Assembly (NCBI RefSeq): GCF_000826185.2
Contig: NZ_LN648874.1
Location: 496,001-560,000 of the forward strand
Length of the DNA stretch: 64,000 bases
Direction of reading: 5' to 3'
DNA from: Microbacterium gorillae
GTDB taxonomy: Bacteria > Actinomycetota > Actinomycetes > Actinomycetales > Microbacteriaceae
In this document: piece after piece, positions 8,874 to 18,653 of the stretch
How positions within the stretch are numbered: position 1 is the first letter of the stretch
How the letters are laid out: every line of letters starts with the position of its first letter
The notes under the pieces: generated by a model
What the model saw: the letters and a program-made list of their open reading frames with translations, nothing else
What the model was told of the DNA's origin: nothing
Databases searched by the model: none
Translations under genes and position numbers: made by a program

Positions 8874-10538
8874 CTAGGAGACCTGCTGCACCCCGAGCAC
8901 GTGAATGCCCTCGGCGACCTTCGTCCACGACGACCCACGACGCGTGTACAGAACCCCATCGGCCGTCAGCACGCGCACCGTCGTGGAGACGTTCGTCCCC
9001 GCCAGCGACGCAGCACCGGTGGGCGCCGAGATCACCTCGGTCTTGCCCCCGATCATGCTCGTCACGAGGTTCATGTCCTCACCGTCGGCGACCAGCGTGC
9101 CGACGGTGGAATCATCGAGCCACGTCAGCCCGGTCCCGGCGCCCGTCAGCGACGCCACCTCCACGAACGCGCCCACCCCGGACGGCACGCCGTCGCTGTC
9201 ACGCAGCACCGGGAAGTAGCCGAGCCACGACTGGCCGTCGACGGTCCCGGTCACCGCCAGGCGCGTGCCGTCGCGGGAGATCTCCATCGCCCGCACCGCG
9301 GAGACGCCCGTCGGCGGGTTCTTCACCTCGACGTTCTTACCGTCCGTCCCGATCACGTGAAGCGCCCCGGGCTGGGCTCCGGGCAACGACCAGATGTAGC
9401 CCTCCGGGTCGATCGTGGGCGCGATGAGACCCGGCCGGTCATCGACCGTGACCGCATCCGCCCCGGTCGTCACGCTGCGCACGACACCGTCGGCCGAGCG
9501 GAACACCGCGAGTTGGCGACCGGACTCGTAGGCCAACGACTTCGGCGACATGGCCAGGATCGGCTTGCTCAACCCGGAAAGCGCCGTGACCTGCGATCCG
9601 ACCAGTGTGCCGGCTTCATCAGCGGTCACCACCAGCGCGGACGTGGGCACGGCGGTGGACCGCGGACTGGCATCCGAGATCGTCAGGTCCGTCGAACCCA
9701 GCACCATGTCCACACTGCGCACCCCGGGGATGTAGAGGCTCCGCTGCAGCTGCTGGGAGATCCGGGACAGGGACGTGGCGTCGGTCTTCGGCAGTTCCGC
9801 GAACGTCACGACCGCCCGCGACGAATCCAGCCGCACCGCCGGCTCGCTCATGCGCGTGCCCGACGCGAACGCGTTGCGCACCGCTCCCTCCAACCCGGGG
9901 CTGGGCCCGGCGACGAGGGCGTTCACGATCCGCGACTCCGCCAGGGACGCCGGGAACCAGCGGATGTCCGGCACCAGGAAGGTCCACGTCGGATCGTAGA
10001 AGGCCACCTCGTACCAGTTGTAGACCTGGTTGAAGTTGAGGTCCTCGATCACGATGCCGGCGGGCGCGTCGACGATGCGCCACTCGCCGCTCTCCTGCAC
10101 GAGGGTGTACTTCAGCGTGGTCGTCTCGCCCCGCGCGCTCTCCGAATACACACCGGAACCGTCCACCGTGCCCGTCAAGGTCGCCGTCAAGGTCACCGTG
10201 GCGGTTCCGTCACCGCCGGCCTTCATCGCGTAGTGCGCCGCGTCGTCGGTGTACACCGTGACCCCACCGTCAGGCGTCCACGGGGAGCCGGACGCCACGA
10301 ACTCGTGCGCGATCTCATAGTTGTTCGCGGGGCTCGTGGACGCTTCCACGAAGTCCTGCACGATGCGCTCCGGATCGGAACCGGCCACCGGCGCCCCCGG
10401 CTTCAGCTCGATGGGCGGCTGGACGGCGTCCTCGGGCACATCCCCCGCGTACACCGACGACGAGGTCGGCATCGCCCCGCACCCGGCCAGGGCGAGCACC
10501 GCGACGAGGACGGCGGCGGCGAATCGGCGACGGATCAC
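8874..10538 (-). CDS. lpqB: Lipoprotein LpqB, MtrAB accessory protein
   Basis: LpqB is a membrane-anchored lipoprotein that in actinobacteria works with the MtrB sensor kinase and affects cell-wall homeostasis and division. The signal peptide RRRFAAAVLVAVLALAGC ends in the lipobox LAGC, giving a lipidated cysteine near residue 18. A GerMN-type region follows (about 50-300), then a beta-propeller-like C-terminal half, for 554 residues in total. I chose the GTG at 10538 because it gives a proper signal peptide and overlaps the mtrB stop by 4 bp. A longer frame from 10706 lies inside mtrB. It is the third gene of the mtrA-mtrB-lpqB operon. Confidence 0.92.
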   Translation of the reverse strand: MIRRRFAAAVLVAVLALAGCGAMPTSSSVYAGDVPEDAVQPPIELKPGAPVAGSDPERIVQDFVEASTSPANNYEIAHEFVASGSPWTPDGGVTVYTDDAAHYAMKAGGDGTATVTLTATLTGTVDGSGVYSESARGETTTLKYTLVQESGEWRIVDAPAGIVIEDLNFNQVYNWYEVAFYDPTWTFLVPDIRWFPASLAESRIVNALVAGPSPGLEGAVRNAFASGTRMSEPAVRLDSSRAVVTFAELPKTDATSLSRISQQLQRSLYIPGVRSVDMVLGSTDLTISDASPRSTAVPTSALVVTADEAGTLVGSQVTALSGLSKPILAMSPKSLAYESGRQLAVFRSADGVVRSVTTGADAVTVDDRPGLIAPTIDPEGYIWSLPGAQPGALHVIGTDGKNVEVKNPPTGVSAVRAMEISRDGTRLAVTGTVDGQSWLGYFPVLRDSDGVPSGVGAFVEVASLTGAGTGLTWLDDSTVGTLVADGEDMNLVTSMIGGKTEVISAPTGAASLAGTNVSTTVRVLTADGVLYTRRGSSWTKVAEGIHVLGVQQVS

Positions 10539-12193
10539 GAGGTGCCCTCCGCTCGCGGCAGACGAATGGGTTCGGTCATCCCGAGGGCGTCGAGCGCCGC
10601 CGTCGTCTCGGCGGGTTCCAGCGGCACCGGGGAATGCGTCGGCGACACCCCGGATCGCCGCGGCAGGGTCAGGACGAAGTTCGTCCCGACGCCCTGCTCG
10701 GACCACACCGTCAAGGTGCCGTGGTGCAGGCGCGCATCGCCGAGCGCGATGGACAGCCCGAGTCCGGTGCCGCCGATGGTCCGTTTCCGCGACGGATCGG
10801 CCCGCCAGAACCGGTCGAACACCCGCTGCGTGTCCTCGGCCCGCATGCCCAGGCCGAAATCGCGGACACCGATCGCGACCGCATCCTGGTCACTGTCCAC
10901 GGTCACCACGATGGGACCGCCCTCACCGTGTTCGATGGCGTTGCCGACGAGGTTGCGCACCACGCGACGGACGCGACGCGGGTCCATGTCCACGGGCGAG
11001 TATCCGCCCGGCGCCACGAAGCGCAGATCGCTGTCGTGCTGCTGTGCGAGCGGGCGCATCTGCTCGACGACGTCCTCCGCCAGGTGTGCGAGGCTCGTCG
11101 CTTCCATGTCGAGCTGGACCGAGCCGGCGTCGTACCGACTGATCTCCAACAGGTCCGTCAGCAGCGTCTCGAACCGCTCGACCTGGTCGTGCAGCAGTTC
11201 CGCGGTGCGCGCCGTGGTGGGATCGAAGTCGTCGCGACTGTCGTTGAGCATGTCCGAGGCGAGCTTGATCGTGGTCAGCGGTGTGCGCAGCTCGTGCGAG
11301 ACGTCGGAGACGAACCGCTGCTGCACCAGGGACAGTTCCGCGAGCTCCTTGATCTGTCCCTCCAGGCTGTCCGCCATGGCGTTGAAGGACCGACCCAGCG
11401 TCGCGATCTCACTTTCGCCGCGGACGTCCAACCGCACCCCGAGGTCGCCCTCGGCCAGGCGCTCACTGGTCTCGGCCGCCTGCTCGATCGGCACCGTCAC
11501 CTGGCGCAGCACGAACCACGAGATCACGCCGATGATGCCGAGCAGCACGATGCCGGTCACCCACAGCGCGCCCTGCAGAAAGCTCAGCGTCGCCTGCGCC
11601 GCAGTCAGGTCGTACGTGATGTACAGCGCGAACTTGCCGGCCTCCGGCACCGTCAGCTGCTGGCCGATCAGCAGGCCGGGCGCGATCCCTCCGTCCGCGT
11701 CGGTCAACGCGACGGACTGCACCCACATCGTCCCGGGTTTGTCGCTGACGTTCTGCCGCATCGCGGGCGTGATGATGTCATCGGAGAAACCGGCGGTCTG
11801 GAACTCCTGCGCCGTGGTCGCGGTCGGTTGGTCCGTGCTGAGGCGGCGCAGGGCGAAACCGTCCGCGGCGGCGAGGCGGCTGATGCGAGATTGCACCTCG
11901 CTCATCAGGGCGAACATCTTCGACCGGTCCCCGCCGATGTCCGCGGCGTCCAGGGCGGCCTGCGCGTCCGAGGCCGCCGTGCGAGCGCTCACCAGCGCCT
12001 GGTCCTGCCGCGAGTTGAACAGGTTCGTCTGCACCAGGAAGGACATGGTCAAGAAGACCACCAGCAGCGACAGTGCCGTGAGGAAGACGGCGATGGCGGT
12101 CGTCCGGAAACGCAACGAGTGCCGCCAGGAGCGGGACATCGTGGCGGCCCAGGCACGGACGCCGCGGGCGGCGCCGACCGTTCGCACGGTCAC
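10535..12193 (-). CDS. mtrB: Sensor histidine kinase MtrB
   Basis: MtrB is the membrane kinase that phosphorylates MtrA and controls cell-wall hydrolases, division and osmotic responses. It has a TM segment near residues 28-55, an extracytoplasmic sensor region, a second TM (LWVTGIVLLGIIGVISWFVL), a HAMP domain, the HisKA box FVSDVSHELRTPLTTIKLA, and an ATPase domain with RNLVGNAIEHGEGG, GVRDFGLGM and GTGLGLSI. It is 552 residues long from the GTG at 12193, one base after the mtrA stop. A second GTG at 12187 is an alternative. Key His and Asn residues are present, so it should be active. Confidence 0.93.
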   Translation of the reverse strand: MTVRTVGAARGVRAWAATMSRSWRHSLRFRTTAIAVFLTALSLLVVFLTMSFLVQTNLFNSRQDQALVSARTAASDAQAALDAADIGGDRSKMFALMSEVQSRISRLAAADGFALRRLSTDQPTATTAQEFQTAGFSDDIITPAMRQNVSDKPGTMWVQSVALTDADGGIAPGLLIGQQLTVPEAGKFALYITYDLTAAQATLSFLQGALWVTGIVLLGIIGVISWFVLRQVTVPIEQAAETSERLAEGDLGVRLDVRGESEIATLGRSFNAMADSLEGQIKELAELSLVQQRFVSDVSHELRTPLTTIKLASDMLNDSRDDFDPTTARTAELLHDQVERFETLLTDLLEISRYDAGSVQLDMEATSLAHLAEDVVEQMRPLAQQHDSDLRFVAPGGYSPVDMDPRRVRRVVRNLVGNAIEHGEGGPIVVTVDSDQDAVAIGVRDFGLGMRAEDTQRVFDRFWRADPSRKRTIGGTGLGLSIALGDARLHHGTLTVWSEQGVGTNFVLTLPRRSGVSPTHSPVPLEPAETTAALDALGMTEPIRLPRAEGTS

Positions 12194-12194
12194 C

Positions 12195-12875
12195 TCATTC
12201 CACGGCGCCGGCCCGGTACCCGACACCGCGCACCGTGGTGACGATCTTCGGGTTGTCCGGGTCCAGCTCCACCTTCGCCCGCAGCCGCTGCACATGCACG
12301 TTCACGAGCCGGGTGTCGGCCTTGTAATGATATCCCCACACCTGCTCCAGGAGCATCTCGCGGGAGAACACCTGCTGCGGCTTGGCGGCGAGGGCGACGA
12401 GCAGTTCGAACTCGAGCGGCGTCAGAGCGATCACATCATCGCCGCGGCGGACCTCGTGCGCGGCGACGTCGACGGTCAGGTCTCCGACGCGCAACGGCTC
12501 GTTGCCGCCGGACGATGTCGGACGCAGGCGCGTGCGGATGCGCGCGACCAGCTCCTTCGGGTTGAACGGCTTGACCATGTAGTCATCCGCGCCCGCCTCG
12601 AGCCCGGTGACGACATCCGCCGTGTCCGACCGCGCGGTCAGCATGATCACCGGAACACCGGATTCCAGCCGGATCCGCCGGCACACCTCGATGCCGTCCA
12701 AGCCCGGGAGCATGAGATCCAGGAGCACCAGGTCCGGTCGCCCGGTGCGGAACGCGTCGACGGCCTCGGCCCCGTCCGCGCAGAAGACGGTGTCGAAACC
12801 CTCTGTGCGCAGCACGATGCCGATCATCTCCGCGAGCGCGGTGTCGTCGTCGACGACGAGGATGCGTGACGTCAT
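12195..12875 (-). CDS. mtrA: DNA-binding response regulator MtrA
   Basis: MtrA is an OmpR/PhoB-type response regulator, often essential in actinobacteria, that controls cell-wall and division genes. The 226 residues have a receiver domain with acidic D9/D10, phospho-acceptor D53 in LVLLDLMLPG, T80 and K102 (DDYMVKPFN). The winged helix follows (ALTPLEFELLVALAAKP, then VQRLRAKVELDP). The ATG at 12875 has AGGAC upstream. The frame stays open far upstream to 15239, but that extension is an artefact of GC-rich sequence opposite other genes. It heads the mtrA-mtrB-lpqB operon. Confidence 0.96.
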   Translation of the reverse strand: MTSRILVVDDDTALAEMIGIVLRTEGFDTVFCADGAEAVDAFRTGRPDLVLLDLMLPGLDGIEVCRRIRLESGVPVIMLTARSDTADVVTGLEAGADDYMVKPFNPKELVARIRTRLRPTSSGGNEPLRVGDLTVDVAAHEVRRGDDVIALTPLEFELLVALAAKPQQVFSREMLLEQVWGYHYKADTRLVNVHVQRLRAKVELDPDNPKIVTTVRGVGYRAGAVE

Positions 12876-13004
12876 TGCGTCGTTCGTCCTTCGGTTCTGG
12901 CGGGCCGCACGGGCCCGGCGTGATTCCAGACTAATAGACCGCACCCACGATCCGGCAGAGCGGTATGACACGATGGGAACACCGCCGATCCAAAGGGGAA
13001 GACG

Positions 13005-14546
13005 TTGGCGCAGCAGACTTCGTGGACACCGGCCTCGCAGCCGGGCCTCATTCCGCTCTACCCGATGTCGTTCGGGCAGGTCTTCGGGCGGACCTTCGCC
13101 GCTCTCCGCCACAACCCCAAGGTGCTGCTCGCGTTCGCCGTGTGCGTGCAGGCGCTGGTCTCGGCGGCGTCCTCGCTGCTGATTCTCTACGTCGGCATGC
13201 CGCTGATGTTCCGCCTCGAGACGATCAACGTGAACACGGAGGACGGCCAGGCCGTCGCGGCCGGCACGACGGTGCTGTTCTTCCTGATGGCGATCGCGGC
13301 CGGCCTGGTCTCGCAGTGCCTCGCCGTCATCATCCAGGGCATCGTCGCCGTGGACGTCGCAGCCGGGGCGGTCGCGGAGAAGATCACCCTCGGCGAGGCG
13401 TTCCGGCGACTGAAGCCGTCGATCCTGCGCCTGATCGGGTACACCCTGCTGTTCAGCGCCGCGGTAACGGTCGCGGTCGCGATCGTGGTCGGCGTCGTGA
13501 TCCTCCTGATGGCCACAGCCGGCAACACCGGCATCGTCCTCGGGGTGATCATCATCCTCCTCGGCGCGGCGGCGGCCGTCGCCGCCACCATCTGGCTGGG
13601 GACCAAGCTGCTGCTCGTGCCGAGCACCATCGTGCTCGAGCGCGTCGGCATCTTCGCCGCCATCCGTCGGTCCTGGACCCTCACGCGCGGCCGGTTCTGG
13701 CCGATCTTCGGCATCTCCGTCCTGATCTCCCTGGCCTTCTCCGCGATCGGCAGCGTGATCGGTTCGGTCTTCCAGCTCGCCGGCTCCTTCATCGCCAGCA
13801 GCGTCATGCCCAACGGTTCTGAGGCCTCCATCGAACAGGTCCTCACGCTGGTCACGGCGCAGGCGCCGGGCACGATCGTTCAGCTGGTCGTGTCCGCGGT
13901 CGGGTCCGTCGTGACCGCCACCGCGGCGACGATCCTCTACATCGACGCCCGCATGCGCAAGGAGGGCCTGGACATCGACCTGCTCACCTACGTCGAGCGC
14001 CGCGACGCCGGCGAGCCGACGGTCGCGGATCCGTACGCCTACGACCCCGCCACCGTCCACCGTCCGGCACCGGTCCCCGGCGCCTACGCCCCGCAGCAGG
14101 CGGGCTACCCGTACGCACAGGGATTCCCGCAGCAGCAGGGGTACCCGCAGCAGCGGCCCTACGCCGGCCAGCCCTATCCGCAGCAGCAGGCGTACCCACA
14201 GCAGCAGCCCTACCAGCAGCAGCCCTACCCGCAGCAGTCCTACCCGCAGCAGGGATATCCGCAGCAGCAGCAGTACCCCGGCCAGACGTACCCCGGACCG
14301 GCGTCGCCGCAGCAACCGCAGTCCTACCCGGGACAGGGGTACCCGCAGCAGCAACCGGCCTCTCCCCCGCCCGCTGCCCCGCAGCCGCCCGCGGGAACCG
14401 GCCCCGGACCGGCGTCGCCGCAGCAACCGCAGTCCTACCCGGGACAGGGGTACCCGCAGCAGCAACCGGCCTCTCCCCCGCCCGCTGCCCCGCAGCCGCC
14501 CGCGGGAACCGGCCCGTACACGCCCCCCTCCGGCGGAACAGCCTGA
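13005..14546 (+). CDS. Multi-pass membrane protein (GDPD membrane-domain-like) with Pro/Gln/Tyr-rich tail
   Basis: The first ~330 residues hold six or so TM helices. They resemble the membrane domain found beside glycerophosphodiester phosphodiesterases ([35 protein letters not shown]). No catalytic GDPD domain is present, so I assign no enzyme activity. The last ~170 residues are a disordered YPQQQ-rich cytoplasmic tail that includes a perfect 37-residue duplication. The start is TTG at 13005, supported by the strong Shine-Dalgarno AAAGGGGAAG just upstream; I saw no closer ATG or GTG. It begins the operon with the DUF4129, DUF4350, MoxR and DUF58 genes and is divergent from mtrA. Confidence 0.75.
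   Translation: MAQQTSWTPASQPGLIPLYPMSFGQVFGRTFAALRHNPKVLLAFAVCVQALVSAASSLLILYVGMPLMFRLETINVNTEDGQAVAAGTTVLFFLMAIAAGLVSQCLAVIIQGIVAVDVAAGAVAEKITLGEAFRRLKPSILRLIGYTLLFSAAVTVAVAIVVGVVILLMATAGNTGIVLGVIIILLGAAAAVAATIWLGTKLLLVPSTIVLERVGIFAAIRRSWTLTRGRFWPIFGISVLISLAFSAIGSVIGSVFQLAGSFIASSVMPNGSEASIEQVLTLVTAQAPGTIVQLVVSAVGSVVTATAATILYIDARMRKEGLDIDLLTYVERRDAGEPTVADPYAYDPATVHRPAPVPGAYAPQQAGYPYAQGFPQQQGYPQQRPYAGQPYPQQQAYPQQQPYQQQPYPQQSYPQQGYPQQQQYPGQTYPGPASPQQPQSYPGQGYPQQQPASPPPAAPQPPAGTGPGPASPQQPQSYPGQGYPQQQPASPPPAAPQPPAGTGPYTPPSGGTA
14291..14512 (+). repeat. Perfect 111-bp in-frame tandem duplication
   Basis: Bases 14291-14401 repeat at 14402-14512 without a visible mismatch. The unit encodes 37 residues starting [20 protein letters not shown]. 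The period is a multiple of three, so the frame is kept. Perfect identity suggests a recent slippage or recombination event in a repeat-prone tail. Confidence 0.9.
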
Positions 14547-14549
14547 CCC

Positions 14550-15206
14550 GTGCTCGTCGGCGAGATTCCGCTGCTTCCGGACCCCGATGACGCACGGCGG
14601 TTGCTGGAGTCGGAGCTGTCCGACCCCGCGTACGCCGAGGCCCGGCCCACCCTGCTCGATCGCATGGCGAAGGCCGTGTTCGATTTCATCGCCGACATCT
14701 TCAACGGGTCCGCCAACGGTGGCGGCAGCGCTCTGATCGTGATCATCGTGGCCGCGGTCGTGATCACCCTCGCCGTGCTCGCCGTGGTGTTCTGGGGCCG
14801 GCCGCGCCTGCGGGCGGCGTCGCGTGTCGATCCGGACGACCTGTTCGGCTCCGATGAGGGCCGCCCCGCCGCGGAGCTGCGCGCCGCTGCCGCCACGGCC
14901 GCCCGCGACGGGCGCTTCGACGACGCGATCGTGCTCGAGTTCCGCGCCCTCGCGCGGGGCCTCGCCGAGCGCGGCGCCGTCTCGCTCACCCCGGGTGCGA
15001 CCGTGCACGCCTTCGCGAGCGAGGCGACCACGGCCTTCCCCACCGCCGCCACCGAGCTCGGCGCCGTCGCCGACGTGTTCGACGCCGTGCGCTACCTGCG
15101 CGCGCCGGGCACGCAGGAGGCGTATCAGCGGGTGTGCGCCCTGGATGCGACCCTGACTCGGACGCGACCGGCTGCGCTCGCCCCGCTGCCCGGAGGCGTG
15201 TCGTGA
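14550..15206 (+). CDS. DUF4129 domain membrane protein
   Basis: This 218-residue protein has an N-terminal amphipathic region (IPLLPDPDDARRLLESELSD), one TM helix near residues 62-87 (ALIVIIVAAVVITLAVLAVV) and a cytoplasmic DUF4129 domain (RDGRFDDAIVLEFRALARGL, then TPGATVHAFASEATTAFP). DUF4129 proteins occur with DUF4350, MoxR and DUF58 proteins in actinobacteria and are thought to form a membrane-linked module; the biochemical role is unknown. The GTG start at 14550 lies 3 bp after the previous stop, and its own stop overlaps the next start by 4 bp, so translational coupling is likely. Confidence 0.85.
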   Translation: MLVGEIPLLPDPDDARRLLESELSDPAYAEARPTLLDRMAKAVFDFIADIFNGSANGGGSALIVIIVAAVVITLAVLAVVFWGRPRLRAASRVDPDDLFGSDEGRPAAELRAAAATAARDGRFDDAIVLEFRALARGLAERGAVSLTPGATVHAFASEATTAFPTAATELGAVADVFDAVRYLRAPGTQEAYQRVCALDATLTRTRPAALAPLPGGVS

Positions 15207-16375
15207 CCGCGCCCGTCCTCGACGCGCAAGCGAGCACACCGGCCCGCCGCCGCCGGCCGCGCTGGCTGACCTGGGCCGGGCTCGTGGCCCTCATCATCAT
15301 CCTCGGGCTCGTCAGCCTCGCCGTCACCGGAGCGCTGACCGGAACCGCGAAGGGGAAGTTCGACCCGGAGAGCCATGGCCCGGAGGGGTTCCGCGCACTC
15401 ACCACCGTGCTCGCCGAGCAGGGGGTGGACGTCCAGATCATGCGCTCCCGCACGGACGCGGCGAACGCGCTGTCCGATGGCGGCACGCTGGTCACCACCG
15501 ACCCGTCCCAACTGAGTGACGACGCTCTGAAGGCGCTCGCCGCGAACGCGGACACCGTCGTCCTGCTGCAGCCCCGCGGCCGCACCCTCGAACTCCTCAT
15601 CGGCGCGACCGCGGCGGGATACGGTGGTGGCGCGGTCGCCGCCGACTGCGACCTGCCCTTCGCTCGTGATGTCGGCTCGATCGCTCCCGGCGCTCTCTAC
15701 GCCGGTGCGGACGTGCACTGCTTCGGCGACGCCGATCATGCGGCCCTGGTGGGCCGAACCGACGGCGACCGCACGCTGTACGCCATCGACGGTGGAGCAC
15801 TGTTCACGAACGACACCATCACCAAAGGCGGCAACGCGGCTCTCGGGCTCGGCCTGCTCGGCCAGCACCGGACGCTCGTCTGGTACGTGCCCACCGCAGC
15901 CGACTCGGACCTCGCCGCCGACGATGCGTCCCTCGCCGCCCTCACGCCCCGGTGGGTGACGCCCGTCCTCCTGCTGACCGCTCTGATCGCGGTCGCGGCC
16001 GGCATCTGGCGCGGGCGGCGGTTCGGGCCCCTGGTCGCCGAGCGGCTGCCGGTCACCGTCCGCGCGTCCGAGACGCTGGAGGGCCGCGCCCGTCTTTACG
16101 CCCGCTCCCGCGATGACGCTCACGTCGCCGGCATCCTCCGTCGCGGGACGACCAACCAGATCGCCCGTTCGCTCGGCCTCACTCGAGCAGCCGGAGCGGT
16201 CGGGATCGCCGATGCCGCGGCCGCGGTGATCGGAGCCCCGCGCGACCAGATCCGTGCGATCCTGGTCGGCCCGCCACCGGTCGGTGACGCCGCCCTGGTG
16301 GAACTCAGCGACCGCCTGACACAACTCGAGGCGGCGGTCCACGCCGCCGTCCGAACCGAAGGGACACCCTCGTGA
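15203..16375 (+). CDS. DUF4350 domain membrane protein
   Basis: This 390-residue protein has an N-terminal TM helix (WLTWAGLVALIIILGLVSLAV), an extracytoplasmic domain resembling a glutamine-amidotransferase-like fold (EGFRALTTVLAEQGVDVQIM near residue 63) and a second TM near residues 252-272 (WVTPVLLLTALIAVAAGIW). A short cytoplasmic tail follows. DUF4350 proteins accompany MoxR/DUF58 systems. The GTG start at 15203 overlaps the previous stop (GTGA); an upstream ATG at 15134 lies within the DUF4129 gene. The stop overlaps the moxR start by 4 bp. No enzymatic role can be assigned. Confidence 0.83.
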   Translation: MTAPVLDAQASTPARRRRPRWLTWAGLVALIIILGLVSLAVTGALTGTAKGKFDPESHGPEGFRALTTVLAEQGVDVQIMRSRTDAANALSDGGTLVTTDPSQLSDDALKALAANADTVVLLQPRGRTLELLIGATAAGYGGGAVAADCDLPFARDVGSIAPGALYAGADVHCFGDADHAALVGRTDGDRTLYAIDGGALFTNDTITKGGNAALGLGLLGQHRTLVWYVPTAADSDLAADDASLAALTPRWVTPVLLLTALIAVAAGIWRGRRFGPLVAERLPVTVRASETLEGRARLYARSRDDAHVAGILRRGTTNQIARSLGLTRAAGAVGIADAAAAVIGAPRDQIRAILVGPPPVGDAALVELSDRLTQLEAAVHAAVRTEGTPS

Positions 16376-17343
16376 CCGACCCCGGATATCAGACTGACCC
16401 GCTGCGCGAGGCCGTCGGCCGCGTGCGGCACGAGGTGAGCAAGGCCGTGGTCGGCCAGGACGGTACGATCACGGGTCTGCTGATCGCCCTGCTCTCCCGC
16501 GGACATGTCCTGCTGGAGGGCGTCCCCGGCGTCGCCAAGACCCTGCTCGTGCGTTCCTTCGCGCGGGCGATCGGCTTGGACACGAAGCGCATCCAGTTCA
16601 CGCCCGACCTGATGCCCGGCGACGTGTCCGGCTCTCTGATCTACGACGCGCGTTCCGGCGAGTTCGAGTTCCGCGAAGGTCCGGTTTTCACCAATATCCT
16701 CCTCGCGGATGAGATCAACCGCACTCCTCCGAAGACGCAGTCCGCGCTGCTGGAGGCGATGGAGGAACGCCAGGTCTCCAGCGACGGTGTCACCCGTCCC
16801 CTGCCGGAGCCGTTCCTGGTCGCCGCGACGCAGAACCCGATCGAGCAGGAGGGGACCTACACGCTGCCGGAGGCGCAACTGGACCGCTTCCTGCTCAAGC
16901 TCATCGTCGAGATCCCGGCGCGGGACGCGGAGATCGACGTGCTGCGCCGCCACGCCGCCGGGTTCACCCCGCGGTCGCTGGAGTCAGCCGGTGTCGAGGC
17001 CGTCATCACCGCGGAGGAGATCGCCGCGGCCCAGGACGCCGTCGCGCGCGTGGCCGTCACGGACGACGTGCTGGCCTACATCGTCGACCTCGCCCGCGCG
17101 ACCCGCCAGAGCCCGTCCGTGCAGAACGGTGTGAGCCCGCGCGCCTCCGCCGCCCTGCTCGCCGCGGCGAAGGCCTGGGCCTGGCTCGGCGGATTCCCCG
17201 CCATCACGCCCGATCACGTGCAGACCATGGTCGTTCCGGTCTGGCGGCACCGGATCCAGCTGCGACCGGAGGCGCAGATCGAGGGCGTGTCGGCGGACGC
17301 GGTCCTCGTGAACGTCATGCAGCAGACCCGGGTTCCGATCTGA
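16372..17343 (+). CDS. MoxR-family AAA+ ATPase
   Basis: This 323-residue cytosolic ATPase acts as a chaperone-like activator, typically for the partner DUF58/VWA-like protein. Walker A is GVPGVAKT near residue 49 and Walker B is NILLADEINRTPPKTQSALL near 108; sensor and lid regions follow (FLVAATQNPIEQEGTYTLPE). All key residues are present. The GTG start overlaps the DUF4350 stop (GTGA), and the DUF58 gene begins one base after the stop. This pairing fits the widespread MoxR-DUF58 arrangement, whose targets are mostly unknown. Confidence 0.93.
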   Translation: MTDPGYQTDPLREAVGRVRHEVSKAVVGQDGTITGLLIALLSRGHVLLEGVPGVAKTLLVRSFARAIGLDTKRIQFTPDLMPGDVSGSLIYDARSGEFEFREGPVFTNILLADEINRTPPKTQSALLEAMEERQVSSDGVTRPLPEPFLVAATQNPIEQEGTYTLPEAQLDRFLLKLIVEIPARDAEIDVLRRHAAGFTPRSLESAGVEAVITAEEIAAAQDAVARVAVTDDVLAYIVDLARATRQSPSVQNGVSPRASAALLAAAKAWAWLGGFPAITPDHVQTMVVPVWRHRIQLRPEAQIEGVSADAVLVNVMQQTRVPI

Positions 17344-17344
17344 C

Positions 17345-18652
17345 GTGTACCTGACCGGCCGCGCTCCCTTCCTCGTCGCCCTCGGCGTCGTGCCGCTCGT
17401 GCTGTCCGATGCCCTCGGATGGAACGCCTGGCTCGTCGGCGCGGTCTGGGTCGCGATCGTCCTGGTCGTGATCGGCGCGGACATCCTGGTGGCACCGGAC
17501 CCGTCGGTCCTCGGCGTCGCACGATCGATCCCGGCGCGCACCCGCCTCGGCGAACCGGTGCAGACCGAGCTCTGGGTGACCAACCCGGGCACGCGGACCG
17601 TGCGTGGACGGGTGCGCGACGGCTGGCAGCCGACGGCGGGAGCGCCCGAGGCTCGCCTGCGCGTGAGCATTCCGGGCGGCGAGCGCCGCCGGCTCGTCGT
17701 CCCGCTGCGTCCGCGACGTCGCGGCGAGCTGCGCACCGCCTTCATCGCCGTCCGATCCGCGGGCCCGCTCGGATTCGCCGGGCGCCAGTCCGTCATCGCG
17801 GCCCCGGGCCGGATCCGAGTGCTCCCGCCGTTCACGGCCCGCAAGCACCTCGCTTCTCGCGTCGCCCGGCTGCGGGAGCTCGACGGCAACACCTCCGTGC
17901 AGGTGCGCGGGCAGGGCACCGAATTCGACTCCCTGCGCGAATACGTCCGCGGCGACGACGTGCGCTCCATCGATTGGCGCGCGACCGCCCGGGCCGGGCA
18001 GACGATGCTGCGCACGTGGCGTCCAGAGCGCGACCGGCACGTCGTGATCGTGATCGACACCGGACGCACCGCCGCCGCCCGCGTTGGCGACGGCACTCGC
18101 CTGGACGCGGCTATGGAGGCCGCGCTGCTCCTCGCCGCGCTCGCCCAGCGCGCCGGTGACCACGTGCACCTGCTGATGTTCGACCGGCTGGTCCGGGCGC
18201 AGGTCACCGGGGTGGACGGTCCGGGCCTCCTGCCGGCCCTCACCGACGCGATGGCTCCGGTCGATCCGCAGCTGATCGACACCGACTGGGACGCGGCGTT
18301 CGCGCAGGTGCGCACGTTCGGGGTCCGCCCCTCGCTGGTGGTGCTCCTGACCGCCCAGGATGAGCCGCAGTCCTCCCGCGCTTTCCTCGGCGCGCTGGGG
18401 CTGGTCAGCAAGGGCGCGCGCCTCGTGGTCGGGTCCGCGACGGACACCCTGCTCGGCGAGATCGCCGCGGACGGCGCCGACGCCGATGCCGTGTACCGCG
18501 CCGCCGCCGCCGAGCAGACCGCGCACGAGGCGTCCCTGGTCGCCGCGGCGGTTCAGCGGGCCGGGGGCGATGCGATCGCCGACACGCCCGAACTGCTGCC
18601 GCCGCGCATCGCCGACCGCTACCTCGAGCTCAAGGCCGCCGGCCGCCTCTGA
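17345..18652 (+). CDS. DUF58 domain protein (MoxR partner)
   Basis: This 435-residue protein has two N-terminal TM helices (about 1-45), then an extended beta region and the DUF58 core. The family motif GTEFDSLREYVRGDDVRSID is near residue 195, followed by WRATARAGQTMLRTWRPERD. A VWA-like segment begins with VIVIDTGRTAAAR. DUF58 proteins probably bind metal through the VWA-like fold and are activated by MoxR. The GTG start lies one base after the moxR stop. It is the last gene of the operon and is followed directly by a long hairpin. Confidence 0.88.
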   Translation: MYLTGRAPFLVALGVVPLVLSDALGWNAWLVGAVWVAIVLVVIGADILVAPDPSVLGVARSIPARTRLGEPVQTELWVTNPGTRTVRGRVRDGWQPTAGAPEARLRVSIPGGERRRLVVPLRPRRRGELRTAFIAVRSAGPLGFAGRQSVIAAPGRIRVLPPFTARKHLASRVARLRELDGNTSVQVRGQGTEFDSLREYVRGDDVRSIDWRATARAGQTMLRTWRPERDRHVVIVIDTGRTAAARVGDGTRLDAAMEAALLLAALAQRAGDHVHLLMFDRLVRAQVTGVDGPGLLPALTDAMAPVDPQLIDTDWDAAFAQVRTFGVRPSLVVLLTAQDEPQSSRAFLGALGLVSKGARLVVGSATDTLLGEIAADGADADAVYRAAAAEQTAHEASLVAAAVQRAGGDAIADTPELLPPRIADRYLELKAAGRL

Positions 18653-18653
18653 C

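Noticed and set aside
8901..12869. 1322-residue plus-strand open frame
   Set aside because: It runs antisense to lpqB and mtrB, which have clear homology. Its composition is Arg/His-rich and shows no domain.
12876..15239. Long upstream extension of mtrA on the minus strand giving a 1014-residue frame
   Set aside because: The extension lies opposite well-supported plus-strand genes and is a GC-rich shadow with Arg/Gly composition. The receiver domain begins at the ATG at 12875.
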